DNA of 64,000 nucleotides from Trileptium ribeirensis (lineage: Eukaryota > Nematoda > Enoplea > Enoplida > Thoracostomopsidae), in contig JASANE010016246.1 in the NCBI GenBank assembly GCA_030248225.1, positions 1 to 64,000 of the forward strand. The letters run 5' to 3'. Of this stretch, positions 37,628-50,690 are shown one piece after another; position 1 is the first letter of the stretch, and each line of letters starts with the position of its first letter. Below the pieces are notes generated by a model. It ran no database searches, was not told where the DNA came from, and worked only from the letters and a program-made list of their open reading frames with translations. Both the position numbers and the translations under genes were made by a program.

Positions 37628-38897
37628 ATTATTTTACTCGTTTAACCCGCACGCCGTGCAAAATTTGTTTCGTTCAGCCCATACGACGTGAGAAAAGCTT
37701 GTTTTGTTGTGTAAATATTGTTTTGTATCTTAACTTTATAAATTATTTTGAGTAAGTAGTGACCTCTCGCATACATACGAGGTGACTGCGCTGGGTCGTA
37801 CAAGAGCATTGTATGATTAAATGGATAAAGTTTAAGTGTCTGGCCAAGGATGGTACCGTTCGTAGTATTCGTGAATTGGTATTTGTATGATATGGTTTTA
37901 TCGAAATTGTTGTTGTGTTGACGTATTGCTGTGCCCATATGTCTCAACGTTTGCCCGCGTATATTTGGAACAACTCGACCACAGAAGTAGTAACTCGGTG
38001 CTAAGGTACATTGCAACGGGCACTTTTTCAGGATCTATAGTCACTAAAACGTGTACTCAGCCAATTGTTTAACTATCATTGTGTTCTCAAGAGAGAACAA
38101 TTTCGTTAAGGCTCTACCCCAAGTCATCGAGAGACATTGCTGCCCTGCGCCTGAGGAAGATTTGGAACTACAGTTATTACCATAGTGGTGGACAGTCGGA
38201 ACTATTATAATTAACCAGTGGATCAGTATCGTATTAAGAATTATTGTTAATTAGTGGGTTATCGGTATCGTCGAAACCATTATTGTCAACTAGTGGGTTA
38301 TCGGTATCGTCGAAACTATTATTGTCAACTAGTGGGTTATTGGTACCGGCAGGTAAACTACTACTATACATAGTCGGGTTAGTGGTATCGGTGGAATTAT
38401 TATCATTAGTTACTCGGGTTATTGGTGTTAGGTAAACTGGTTATTGACCATTTTGGAACAGTTTGCTCGAGGACGTTCAGTAACTTTTCAACCATCGTTG
38501 GATTTCGAGGGTTCGCCGTTAACCGTAGCATTGATTCGTACAAGACGCTGCTGGTCCGCCGCGTCATCGAAATAAAGAACGGTGGGAAAATCGGTGCCTA
38601 TGCAGCTGGTGTGCCGTACCGGTCTCGAAGAGCGAGTGGAGAAGCCCGTGGAAAAAGAATGCCGCGATCGTTGGATTTGGACGTTGTAAATTTTGAACAC
38701 TATCGTTTGTAAATTTCGTTGTTGTAATATAATTTATATTGAATCGTGTTAACTATTGAAGCGAATTGTCATTGAACGAGTGAGCAAATTTTTAACGAAA
38801 TAAGGTCAAATTTTTCGAGGAATAGTTCCTGAGTTTTGGAGAAGCTGGTAATAACTTGGTAAAATTGTAAAATTTTGACTAGAGAAGATAGTTTTTG
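37628..38897 (+). other. Leader between PBS and gag, with a 39 bp minisatellite
   Basis: Tandem copies of AACTAGTGGGTTATCGGTATCG-like sequence lie at 38205-38440. AGTGGGTTAT recurs at 38253, 38292 and 38331, an exact 39 bp period. A small ORF at 38422-38712 (about 96 codons, basic C-terminal part RSRRASGEARGKR) precedes gag. I cannot assign it. It could be part of the packaging leader and not a protein gene. Confidence 0.45.
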
Positions 38898-40366
38898 ATG
38901 GCAAACCGACAGGAATACCCCATGACTGATCTTGGAGAGTATGTAGAACCGGAATACAACTTTGTTAGTAACCCTGTTTCTTGTAATGCCCTCGCATTTG
39001 GAGGAAGTCATAACCCGCCTCTCCCTGAAGGTAATAATGGAGATTTATCGCCTCTCCCTGATTCCTCGACGGGTACTCTAAATGCTCTATTGCACCATCT
39101 TGTTAAAAAAGCCTCTACGACGACTATTATACCCCTTCGTGACATTCCGACCTTCGAAAGAAAACCTGGAGGTCAGGATTTTGAAGATTGGATTCGAATG
39201 TTTATGTGATTGTCTAGTGCAAATAATTGGATTGATGAACAAAAGTTAACATGCATACCCGCACTATTGTGAGCACCAGCTCGAGAGGCCTATGCAGGCC
39301 TCACTCCAGCTCAATGACGAAACTTTGACTGTCTGGTTTATAGTATGCGCTTCTTATTTTCTTTTTCGCGCCGCCAAGAGAAATTGCTAGCAGGCCTTTA
39401 CACTAGGAAGCAAGGTGTAGGGGAAACCGTCACAATATATGGCTTAGAAGTGCAAAATTTGTGTGACCGAGCATTCCCCGACGTTGTCCGTCCACAGAGG
39501 GGTTCGCTCCTCCGTAAATTCTTTCAGAGAGGATTACGTGTAGAATTACGTAGGCAATTGTTAAACCAAATTTATGAATGTCTCAGTTTTCGCGATATGT
39601 TAGAGGTTGCTAAGCGATATAAGGATGCGATATCTGACTGTCCTGAACCGGACACCCTCGCAGTAGGATGTAAGCGGCGTCCCACTAAGGCAGTTAAAGC
39701 CCATCTCGAAGATCCCGGAGAAGGATTGGTCACACAGCTTCAATCAGTGTTAGAGGACCACCGCCGTGTAAGTAATACTAATAATGATACGATAAACCGA
39801 TTAGTCGATGTAATCGATCGCCGAACAATAATCCCGCATCAATTGAACGCGCTCGCGCAGCAGTACGCAAGCAATCGGCAGCCAGTAGCATCGCGCCCGT
39901 AGACGCATTTAGTAGATTGTTTTCGTTGTGGCCAGAATGGTCACTATGTCGCTATTGCCCGACAGTGGCATACCCTACGCCAGAACCAGCAGGCGCTGTA
40001 GCGCGAAGACAGCAGCCTGTCGACGCATATGTCTCCAGCTATGTACATCGTTTAGCCCAACCTAATCGCTCAGGAGGCTCGAGCGAGCCTTATCGTAGTA
40101 ATCAACTCAACAATTGTGCACGCCGTCCCGAGAATAGTCGCATGAATGGTCAGCCGTATCGACCATATCAAGGTCCGAACAATAATACGCGAAGATATTC
40201 CGATGGTTCTATGATCGGACCAATGAACGCATCTAACAACTACCCGCCGCAGAATAACGCATTCCAACGTCCACGTAATGATCGCGTGTCCATGGGACCC
40301 GCGTATCCCTCGAATAGACCACAGTTCCAGAATAATTACGGTCAAATGAGAGAAAGACCCAATTAG
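38898..40366 (+). pseudogene. gag: gag (capsid and nucleocapsid) of the giant retroelement, broken
   Basis: The ATG is at 38898. One frame runs to about 39958 apart from four stops: TGA at 39207, 39270 and 39315, and TAG at 39900. The capsid-like part resembles Ty3/gypsy retrotrans_gag (FEDWIRMF near the start; GETVTIYGLEVQNLCDRAFP; KFFQRGLRVELRRQLL). A zinc knuckle CFRCGQNGHYV begins at 39918. Its last Cys is reached only after a 1-base frame change, into the frame that stays open to 40366. That end is rich in Asn, Pro, Arg and Gln (RPYQGPNNNTRR), as RNA-binding nucleocapsid tails are. All three TGA stops could derive from CGA by C-to-T change. Confidence 0.85.
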
Positions 40367-41075
40367 TGGAATGGCGCTGTGCAACGCCAGCGTAACCAAG
40401 TTCATTGTAATGCAACCCGCCGCACCGGAGCTAGAGTTCCCAGCCCCGCAGCGAATCATTGGTTGGAGGTTTTGAGCCGAGAATTAGGAATGATCCAGAA
40501 CAGACTAGGGTTTGGTGAACAGTCTGGACAAGTGAACGCAATTGCTGTAACGGACGAACAATACGATAATGGCGGATATTGAACCGCTGCGGACGACTGT
40601 AGTAACTATGACGAAACTGATGGTGGTGATGTGTTCGCTCGACAAGTGAACGTGATCGTAACCGCTCCGTTTGATGATGCTACGGGTCACACTCAGAGTC
40701 GCGGGTCGTTGCACTCGACCGACCATGTTATCACCGATGAATTGATGGAATTGGACGAGGACACTTGTGAACTTGAAGGAACATATTACGATTGTGAGGG
40801 CGAACTTGTAAATAGTGTAAATAGTATTAAAGTAAAGAAATGTAACGAAGAGGGAGCATCTATTATTTGTAGCTATTCGTCCAAAACTGGAGAAGAACCT
40901 TCTGTGTATAGTATAAATGGTTATAAGGAGCCTTCTGTAGGTAGTTTAAATAGTCGTAAGGTATCTCAAGATGTATTACACGAGAGTATGGATGCAGTTA
41001 ATGAGAAGGTGGATATAGTATATACATGAAAATATGGATGTAGTAGATAGTTGTACTTCTAGATTCTGTGATAAT

Positions 41076-41265
41076 TTTCCGGTAGCCGGCGCCGATGAGA
41101 TAAGTCCGTGTGGTTTTGATAGTTGTCCGGTAGCCGGCGCCGATGAGATAAGTCCGTATGGTTTTGACAGTTGTCCGGTAGCCGGCGCCGATTAGATATG
41201 TCCGTGTGGTTTTGATAGTTGTCCGGTAGCCGGCGCGATGAGATAAGTCCGTGTGGGCTTGAAGT
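41076..41265 (+). repeat. 48 bp tandem repeat, four units
   Basis: CCGGTAGCCGGCGCCGATGA recurs at 41079, 41127, 41175 and 41223, exactly 48 bp apart, so it could encode a 16-residue repeat. The third unit has GATTAG in place of GATGAG, giving a stop in one frame. Confidence 0.85.
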
Positions 41266-42593
41266 TGTTAATGATTATGCCGGTATGCGCCCTGTGACCA
41301 CCTCCTGTAGAATTTCCGGGATCCCCAGCTCTTTGGAAATGATTGATATTGATGTTGGTGAAGCTGAAAATGATAATGATAATTTTAATTTTTGTTCCTC
41401 CGCTGAGACTGGCCCATTTAGTTGTGTAGTAAGAGAGAATATTGGCCACTGCGATGTATCCCGCATAACTGCCGTCAGGGCGGGCGGTAACGCTCGTAGC
41501 GACCGAATTCCGGCTACGTCGAGGTATCGCGCGATGGCGTTTACGCGCGCCGCGACCGGGTCCAATATGTATATAAGTTGTTCAGCTAGTAGTCATGATA
41601 GAGTTAAGAATCAAGGCGTGGAAGCCAGTAATTATTTTATGGTTCAATCTGCCCAGACTCCATGTGCTCTGCCGTATGAGGTATCCATGAAGCCTGTAGA
41701 GAAGTGGGATGAACTAGGAATGATGGAGATTGATTCGGCCGAAACCAGAGCTCGATCGGTAGCGATCAGTCCTAGTTCCGTTCAAGATAATAAGAATTGC
41801 ATATATCCGTGTTGTGAATGTGAGTGGGACGGAAGACAACATCAGTCGTCCTGTCGTTGAACGTGATGTGTCATGCGTATTCCCCTTTAGGCGCACTTGT
41901 GAGAATAGTAATGATGTTGATGTTATTGAAGTTTATTTTAAACCGGTGAATATTATTTTGGGGCAGGAGGTGAATTTCCCGCCCTCACCGACCATTGATT
42001 CTCCAGTCATTGGGTCCTTCTTTGATGCTGACCGGGACTGCCCTCGTCGCCTGTGTCCATGTGGAGGTATCGAGCGATTCGCGGCCGTTCGGACCGACGA
42101 AGCGGATGTGATCGTTGGGGTTGAAATTACTGCCTGGGGTCCATCCAGACATGGGAGTGAAGTAGATGGGTGATAGAATTTGACCGATTGAAACATTGTG
42201 AGGTACCATGCGTGTCCACCGTCGAAGTGGAGGAGGTGACAGAATTTGACTCGTCGACCTTAGGCGAGACTGCACCCACCGTCGTTGGAGCGCGAAACGA
42301 CGGACCCGTTGATGCAGTTAAGGCGAATTGTTGTGTGAATGTTGTTGATGTTGATTCAAATGTTGTTGTTGTGAATGTTGTTGAAACCACTGTTGATGTT
42401 GGTGATTCTGTGGGTGTTGCTGATTTAAACCCGTTGAATTCGCGAGAAGTGAAGGAGTTATCGACCTGCTGGGGTCTGTCCAGGCACGGGCCTGTTGCAG
42501 TGTTTGGTCTTCAGGAGCCTATCGATCGCAGCGCATTAATGTCGAAGTTGTAGAATCTAATGCTCTAAGTGAATTAGTTGATGTTAATAATTT

Positions 42594-42860
42594 ATTGAAG
42601 TAAGTGAAGATAGTGATGAAAATAACGTAGTTGATTATAGTGAAGTTGATGAAGATAGTAATGAAAGTAATATAGTTGATTTTAGTGAAGTTGTTGAAGG
42701 TAGTAATGAAAATAATGTAGTTGACTTTAGTGAAGTTGTTGAAGTAAGTGAAGGTAATAATGAAAATAATGTAGTTTATTTCAGTGAAGTTGTTGAAATA
42801 AGTGAAGTTAGTAATGAAAATGAAGTAGTTGAGCTAAGTGAAGTTATCAAGGATGAAAAG
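42594..42860 (+). repeat. 45 bp acidic coding tandem repeat, about five units
   Basis: AGTGAAGTTG recurs at 42639, 42684, 42729 and 42783 (45, 45 and 54 bp apart) with TAATGAAAATAATGTAGTTGA-like sequence between. It encodes SEV(D/V)E-type units rich in Asp, Glu, Asn and Ser. Confidence 0.8.
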
Positions 42861-43650
42861 GGAAGCTGATGCCTAGATTGGAGCAGATTTTGAGGTTTCA
42901 GATACAGAAGATGATGATGGTAATAGTAGTGTCGAATCAGATAATGAAAATGAGGACGAGGAAGAATTTTGGTCCAACTGGCAAGATCCCTAGAGCCTGT
43001 TATCGTAGGCATAATACGCCGCCCCCACACGAGTGGGACACGACAGGAAAATGGGAATGCCAACGACTAACCAAGAAAAGTAGTCAAGCCAGTACGGCTC
43101 AGTCAGTAGTTGAAAACGGTATAAACGAAGAGTCAAATAATAACAAAGAACCGCTGGATAGCGAAGAAATTAGGGAGGATGAGGAATGCGATCGAGAAGT
43201 TGCGGAAATTCCAGAGCGTAGTAAAGATTTAGTGCAAGTGGAGGATCCTATCAAAGGAGTGCCAAGTATGCGTCCGGGTAACTTAGGTGAATCCAACAGT
43301 GAGCCAAGGGATGTAGAGTTGGGTGACGACCCGAATTTGCTGAACTTGCATTGTAGCTCCGAAATAGAGCCCTCTAGTCGAATATCTTCGGTGGAATTTA
43401 ACACGTTGCCTGGCACGTTCTTGTTGGAAGAAACCGAAGTTGTAAATAATAATTGTATGGACAGTAGTTGGACACAAGAAACTTTGTTAGACTATGTAGA
43501 CGAGGAAAGAACGAAACGATTATGCGAACTGGATGAACGCTTGCATAAGCTATTTCGAGTGGACTTTGATAATAACGTACCTATTGAACTTGGAACTTTG
43601 AGAGCGATTACCGACGAAGAACGTAACAGACTGTTGTGACCAGAATACAT

Positions 43651-44166
43651 GTTCACCATTCCCAGTGAGCAAGTGAAAACGATGAAGTACAGTTATCCAC
43701 GTAGAATTTACTCCATTTCATCCCAATCCGGGTGACCTAAACAAAGCACGAATGGAAAATGCGGAATTTGTAGCACCCAATAAGTGTTAGGCCTCGAATG
43801 GCATTGCTTGCCGCAACCCAGAATACTCTTTTACCGACGTACCCTTATTGTGATGGAGCAACTGAATAATTTAGTTCGACTGTTTGAGATACTTTCGAAT
43901 GCATGTAGTCTCAGCCATAACTTAAATGGGATGCAATTGCTTTAGCTCATTTATTAGACGTAGCTTCACCGATAGAACATAGAACTACAGGACTTTACCT
44001 TATCGTAATAGCTCTAGTTTCCTTGGAACTTCGTTTAAGGTAAATGGGTAAATACAACACACTCCGCCAAATCATGAAGGAAACCTATAAGGCTGAGTTA
44101 AGTTACCAAGTTATTCAGGTGTTTATTTAATATTGTGTATCGAATTAGAATATATCAATTCTCTTG
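43651..44166 (+). other. Boundary zone between the post-gag region and the nested LINE
   Basis: Coding-like sequence of the host retroelement (NPGDLNKARMENAEFVAPNK) fades out after about 43800. The 5' end of the nested LINE lies somewhere in 43800-44166. No target-site duplication was recognised, so the exact junction is open. Confidence 0.35.
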
Positions 44167-45144
44167 ATGGCTAATCGTCAAACACGACAGTATCAATCTA
44201 CTAATGACCGCGAAAAGACGTGCCACCTATACACATGTGGAAAGCGCATCAACATTGAACTAACGACACTTATATCGCTTGTGGAAAATGTAAGTCTGAG
44301 TTTCATGCAACTTGTGTATCTATTCGACTGTTGCTAAAGAAATTATGAAAGTTTCTACGAAAGTTTTTTGGTATTGTCAGGAGTGCAACCCAATTGTACT
44401 TGAGCTACTTGATCGTTTCGATCGTAGTCAAGAGCGATGCGATGCATTGGAGGCTAAAATGACCAATGATCTCTGAACAAATGGCTGAGCTGCAATCCAG
44501 CATGTCCCACAGCGTTGACGGTTCCCGAAGTCGTGTTTGTAACCCATTGAATAATGTCAGTAATAGTTCCATGGAAGAGATTGCTAAAGTCACTGCTGAT
44601 AGGGCCATCAATGAGTATGGGATAGTGAACGCCGCAAATATAATTTGATGGTATTCAATTTATTACAGCAGCCGACATCACCGCCGGAACCGACAGATGA
44701 CCGTAAGCTGTTCAAAGAACTGTTACTTCAGTTGCAACTGGATGACGAAAACTTTGACATCGAATTTATCGGCCGCGTGGGTAAGGAAGCGACCACTCAG
44801 AAAGGTGAAGTCCGACCTAAAGCGTTGAAGATTTGCTTCAGTCGCCAAAAGTCCGTCTCCACAATCCTGCGAAATGTATACTTGCTGGAAAATTGTCCTG
44901 ATCCACGCTTCCAGAAAATAAGCATTAAGCCATATCGTACTAAACTGGAACAGCAACAAGAGAACGTATTGTATGAAGAATATAAGCGCCGTCGTAGAAG
45001 TGGTGAAGCAAATATTGTCATTCGAGGTCTTCGTTTTGTAACTAAGTCGCGATATAATACTGCTAATGCCCGTAATAGAAATTTTCTAGAGGCATCGGTA
45101 AACCAGCAGACAGCAACTACCTCGTCCCAATCAACTCAACAATA
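44167..45144 (+). pseudogene. ORF1 of a nested CR1/Jockey-like LINE: PHD finger, coiled coil, RRM-like domain
   Basis: The start is ATG 44167. The first part carries paired Cys and the PHD signature CGKCKSEFHATC then WYCQECN (reached through a frame change near 44290). A helical linker follows (DALEAKM; QMAELQSSM). The frame at 44645-45144 encodes a domain typical of CR1-type ORF1 (FIGRVGKEA; RPKALKICF; YRTKLEQQQENVLYEEYKRR; EANIVIRGLRFV) with a Gln/Thr/Ser tail. Several frameshifts break it. PHD plus RRM-like ORF1 proteins are known from CR1-group LINEs. Confidence 0.75.
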
Positions 45145-45168
45145 GGCTGGGACAACCAACTAAGTATA

Positions 45169-48100
45169 ATGACTCCTTCTGTTAATTTAGTTTCGTTTAT
45201 CAATTGTGATCTTGTTAATAATGTCTCCATGTCTTATAATCGTAACTCTGGTAAATCCAGCTTTAGTCTCAGTAAATACACTGTTGCTGAAAATACTAAC
45301 GTAAATATTAATACTTTAAATACTGTTGTACCTAAAACTGGAGCTCACATAGTCATACCATCTAATTCAGCTTTGTTTAGTACACCGTCAATTTATCATA
45401 AAACATTTGATATCTCTTCTAATCGGACACGTTCAGGTGAAATTTGTTGTGCTCTTTTCAATGCACGCTCTCTAGTCAATAAATTTTCACATCTTGAAAT
45501 GTTTGTGAGCGAAAACCATAACGTCAGGCTCATTTGCGTCACAGAGACGTGGTTAACTAATGATGAAAATTTTTTTGACTCCTCGTTAGATGGGTTCAAA
45601 TACTTTCGTGGGGACCGCGCATCTTGAGGGGGTGGATCCATTATATATGCCCATAACTCACTCTGTCCTACCATTGCAATTAATCTACAGCACCTCGATG
45701 ATGTAGCAGCTTGTGTTATTCATGATAACACCCGACGTATTCTTGTTTGTTGCGCGCACAGACCTCCATCTAATAGCGACACAGCGAATAATGGCCTTTA
45801 TACGTTTTTGCGTAGTCTCAGCTTTGAACCGTATCAGCCGTTACTTCTACTTGACGATTTCAATTTTCACGAAATCAACTGGGATAATTCTACTTGGCCA
45901 CATATCTGTGACAACTTTATGAACTGCATTTTCGATCTTAGTCTTACACAATATGAGCGAGAACCCATCAGACTTCGAAATATTTTGGATCTCGTTTTTT
46001 GCAGCGCTGATATTGTTGAAAATGTTCGCATTGTACCAGGTCTCGGTTGCAGTGATCATCAGGGAGTAACATTCGGTTTGTCATTCACTGCTCGTGATAT
46101 AACTGAAACACCAAAACTATGCTGGGCCAAAAGCAACTGGTGCCTTTTTGTTAGCCACGTCAGCAATAATTTAAGCTTCGACAACTTCCTTGATATAGAT
46201 TCCATGTGGCACAGTATAACCAACTGCATCAATACTGCTATACAGCTATATCTTCCTCGAGTGACACTCAGAGCTCGCAAAAGGCCTGTTTGGGCTGACT
46301 ACAGACGCTGGATTGCATTAAAGCGGCGCCAAAATGCTCACACATACTACTGCCGAACTCAAAACGTGCAAGCATGGGATATTTATCAACGAAACAGCAT
46401 CATTTGTGACATCGAAGTAAAACGTTCAAAACGACGATATCTTGCTAGCCTAAGCCAACAAATAAACTCTAAACCAAAACTATTTTGGAACCACGTTAGA
46501 TCAAAAAGTCGACCATCGCACTGCCTACAACGTCAAGACGGCACTATCACAGAAGATACAGATGATGTTGCCTTCCTTTTTAATCAGTATTTCTCATCAG
46601 TGTTTCAGCAAGAATCCATCGCCCATGCACCAGATTTTGCTGCACGTACTGCTGCCAGACTGAGTAATATTACTTTTGATCCTCTTATTGTGGCCGCAGC
46701 AATTAGTAAACTAAATTGTAATGCTGCTCCTGGACACGACGGTATTTCGAATCTTATATTGTCAAAATGCCGATTGACGCTTGCCCGCCCGCTCACCATA
46801 TTGTTTAATAAATCATTTACTTCCCATTACCTTCCTGTCGACTGGACTCGAGCCAAAGTTATTCCAATCTACAAGGCGGGCTCTAAACGCATTGCTTCCA
46901 ACTACAGGCCTATAAGCCTAACTTCGTCTTGCTGTAAACTCATGGAGACTTATCAAGGCAAATATTGTTACATTCTTTGATGATAATAAGCTAATTAGCT
47001 CATCTCAGTACGGGTTCAGATCACGTAGATCAACCACCTTGCGACTAATATACTTTCAGCATACGCTCACGGGATTCATCGACAGCAAGATGTGTGCCGA
47101 CGTCATTCTTCTAGACCTGCGCAAAGCATTCGATTTAGTACCGCACCATCGCTTGCTTCTTAAATTTGCGGCTTATGGTATCTCTGGTGATTGTCTAGCA
47201 TGGTGCCGTGCTTTTTTATCTCACAGGTCTCAATACGTCTCTGTTAACGGAGCATATTCAGCGGAACTACCTGTCTATAGCGGAGTACCACAGGGCTCCG
47301 TACTTGGTCCTGTGTTCTTCAACTGCTATATTAACGACTTAGACGACCATATCAGAAACAAAATTTGAAAATTTGCTGATGATGCTTGTATTATGAGCGG
47401 ACTACGAATACCTCATGCTGACTTAGATTGTCGTATTCTTGATGCCGACTTAAATACGGCCTCTGATTGGGCAAATCAATCACTCATGCTGTTTGGCATA
47501 CAAAAATGCACTGTTATTCATTACGGCCGGGACAACCCGAATCATACATATTTCCTAAACGGCGAAGAACTTAAAGCATCGGCGTCGGAACGCTACTTGG
47601 GAGTTACTATCTCAAGTGACCTCAAGGCCTCCCAACACTGTCAAAGCATTTCTACTGACTGCCATAAAATTCTTAGTTTACTGTTTCGCACCTTTGGATA
47701 TATGGACAAACAACCTTTTTTGCTTATATACAGATCCCTGGTGCGCTCTAAGTTAGAATATGGTTGCCAAGCTTGGTATCCACACCTACAGCGCGACATT
47801 CTTTTGCTTGAAAGGGTTCAGCGGAGAGCAACTCGTTTAGTCAGAGGAACTTTTGGCATGGACTATGAGCAACGATTGCGCTATCTACAGCTTCAATCAC
47901 TTCAAACTCGAAGATACCGGGCCGACCGTATTTTGACTTATCAACTACTACATGGCTTGGTTGACTACGACTGGCGTAACATCTTTGTATTGGCTGATCC
48001 TCTGTCTCTTCGCACTAGAAACAACACCACGAGATTACTCAAACCTCGAGCACGTCTAGGCTGTCGCATCTATTCATTCGCCTTTCGCGTAATTCGCCCT

Positions 48101-48193
48101 TGGAACCAGCTACCTGTTTCAATTGCCACTGCCCCAACACTAGCTGTATTTAAACGCAAACTCCATGTCTCTGGTGCGCTAAATGGACTCTGA
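45169..48193 (+). pseudogene. ORF2 of the nested CR1/Jockey-like LINE: endonuclease and reverse transcriptase
   Basis: An APE-type endonuclease is recognisable by LFNARSLVNK, LICVTETWL, PPSNSD and LLLDDFNF. The reverse transcriptase follows: [67 protein letters not shown], and catalytic FADD at 47372-47383. The terminal region (QAWYPHLQRDI, RRATRLVRG, RPWNQLPVS) is typical of CR1/Jockey-like LINEs. There is no RNase H domain, unlike the LINE at 3265. Breaks include stops at about 45627 and 47366 and a frame change near 46970. A 3' UTR of about 200 bp runs toward 48400, where host env sequence resumes. Confidence 0.88.
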
Positions 48194-48409
48194 CGTTTTG
48201 AATACTCGCACTTTCCTGTTCTGCCGTTCTTTGTTCTGATTCTAGTTCGACGACACTTCTATCTCCTGTCAATGGAGATCAATCCCGTCGCAGACAATCT
48301 CGATGAAATGGATCATTCAATCTCTGGCCTTTGTGTGTCTGCGACGTCGGTACGTAAAGTGTGGAGAAAACCATTTTAATCTCTCTAAGCCCTTGATTCT
48401 TCCCGAGAG

Positions 48410-50690
48410 CGAATGTTATTTTGACGGATATTACGGAAGGTAGAGTGATACCGGGACCTTATTTACCAGTTGTGCCTTTATTGATTTAGATGGAACCATT
48501 TGGCCTCGTTGGTCATACCTCATAGGATTGAGAACACAGTCAGCAAGAGTAAGCTTTCGCAATAGTAATCTGGAATTTCATGAGCTAATTATGCGAGCTC
48601 CTTATTTGTTAGATATTATTTTCCGAAACCAGGATACCAATGGTATCCCAGTAGATAAGTTTGCACAACATATAATGGAACACACGGAGTTTGAAAATGA
48701 GTCTCATCGGCGAGATCGTCAGAAATTTTTAGAAGCTAAGTTATGTCTACTAAGACACCCATACACTCGTTGACGTGTGAATCTCCAATACTAAGACCCC
48801 AGTAGAAGACCTCGACCAGCAGATAGCTGATGCGATGGAGAAGTATCTGGATGAAACGGAAACTGGCCCTAAGCCGAATGACGACCGTGTTAACGAAGTC
48901 ACAAGTGTTCCCTACCAGGATGAAGTAGGATTAGAACCAGTTCCTGAGGAACCTAACAAGATGCCGGACGCGTCCAAACCTTTAGTTGGATACAGGACTA
49001 GTATCCTGGTAAGTAGCATTTTTGGAGTTCTTGATTATGTGGTTCGCATTGATTTCAACTACTCACACCGATGAGTGAGAAAATATCTCGTCTAGGATTA
49101 GTAGTAAACTCTCAAGTAGGAGTTGTAGTATTACCCCAAGGCCTAATGATCACATTAGATCAACTTACATATTTGCCCGTAGTCTTACAGCTAACGTTAA
49201 TACATTGGAGACCAGATATGAGAGCCCCTCGAACGAAGTTACCCCTTGCCTACTGTACAACGCGGATGGCACGTGTTCATCCGATTGCTGCTATTGGAGT
49301 AACTGTACAACTGAGTAAAGTACAGTTGTACAAAACTATGCTAGAATTAGGAACTGAGTTAAGTGGAACCTATAATGGCGTTCTAGATATTAGTTATTAT
49401 TCCAAACTTATGCGCTCATTTGGTGATAATAACTTATATTTCTGTCATGATGACCCTAAGAGAAGCAAGCGTTTTGTTACGCTTATTGCAGCTGCCGTTG
49501 GAGCAGTATCAGGATTTTTAGGAATGTGAATGTCCACCTCCAATGGCATCCACATACACAATATGGAAAAACTAACGCACGCCATAAGAACGCCAGAGAA
49601 CCCTACGTAATACAAAAGAGATTAAGAAGCTAACCCAAGCTAACGAAGATTTATACGCATTTCTACACCATAGCATGCAGGAAGTAGTTGATATGGTAGA
49701 CCAGGTTAGTTGCTTACAACATAAAGCAGTAATGCAAGTGAACCAGATGTTGCTTACCCATACAGTTCCAGCTAACATTCGATCATCAGTCCAAGTCATA
49801 ATGCAATGTATATTGAGTGGAGAATTAACGTCGACCGTAGTAGACGCTCTAATGTTAAGACGCTTATTTGAAGTGGATCCAAGAATGTCCCAGTCGGTTT
49901 TATTCCGCGAACCTAATTTGGCCGAGTTTTACCTGCCAATGTTGACCTGACTACTTTTCGATTTGGATTTATTTTGCAATTACCCTTACTCGCTACTCGA
50001 ACGCATGTAAAATTACCGCTACCAGAATACGCAACCCGCGTATTTTCATCGGGCTTTGAAGTATTGAATTTAGCCGCTTGTAAACGCCGCCCAGGGATTG
50101 CATTTTGCGAACCGCACGCGCTTGTGACTGATCAACGCATACATTGCCTTGACTGGATTATCTCGGGTGACCTTGTCTCTTACTACACCAAACCAAAATG
50201 TCAAAACAGTTCCTTAATCGTACCACTTGACAATGGTACCGATGTCTACACTACTACGCAAGGAGTTCTGCCCCGTACTTCGGAGGAGAAACTTGTAATC
50301 ACTGACAAACGGCATTTCGCGCATATTACACACGGACAAAGTAGGATAGTACCCTACCATGTAGTCATTTGGATGCCACATGGTAACAACACACAGTTAA
50401 TTGTAGGATCACTTATGCTAACCAGTATATTACAACCTGAGGAATTGATGTTTAGAGTTGGCCCTAACATTACCTTAGACCAATTGTCTAGTACCACGCT
50501 AAAACCCCTTACTTGGAGTTCTTTAGAAAACGCTAAAGCAATTAACCTACAAGTCGCTCAGATAGCCAAGGACCAACTACATAAGGTTATAGCCCTTCCT
50601 GCACTCGAGTATACCGGACTATCATATATCGTAATCGGCATCATTGTACTAGGATATAACCTCTATAAGTGTAACTTACCTCCCCGATGA
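48410..50690 (+). pseudogene. env: Envelope-like glycoprotein (env) of the giant retroelement, broken
   Basis: The order fits a class I fusion glycoprotein. An N-terminal subunit of uncertain start (48410-49470) ends in a furin-type site RSKR at 49461-49472. An Ala/Gly/Val-rich hydrophobic fusion peptide follows (49473-49526), then helical heptad-like sequence (ANEDLYAFLHHSMQEVV) in a shifted frame to 49950. An ectodomain ORF at 49974-50690 has paired cysteines and four N-glycosylation sequons (NSS, NGT, NNT, NIT). A transmembrane segment (YIVIGIIVLGYNLY) and a short basic tail close it. Stops or frameshifts near 48507, 48773, 49074, 49527 and 49950 inactivate it. It lies between gag and pol, not after pol as usual. 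Whether it is of the insect errantivirus type cannot be settled by eye. Confidence 0.72.

Larger units (their letters stand above)
40367..43650 (+). pseudogene. Long acidic, repeat-rich post-gag region of unknown function
   Basis: Open pieces follow one another with only small frame changes: 40379-40582, 40631-41029, 41219-41860, 41814-42173, 42170-42553 and 42869-43639. Encoded segments are strongly acidic (ELMELDEDTCELEGTYYDCE; SDNENEDEEEFW) and hold two in-frame coding repeats, 16-residue units at 41076-41265 and 15-residue units at 42594-42860. The last piece ends LFRVDFDNNVPIELGTLRAI. No domain is recognised. It may be a gag extension or a separate structural protein. Over 3 kb here is large for a gypsy element. 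Confidence 0.5.
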
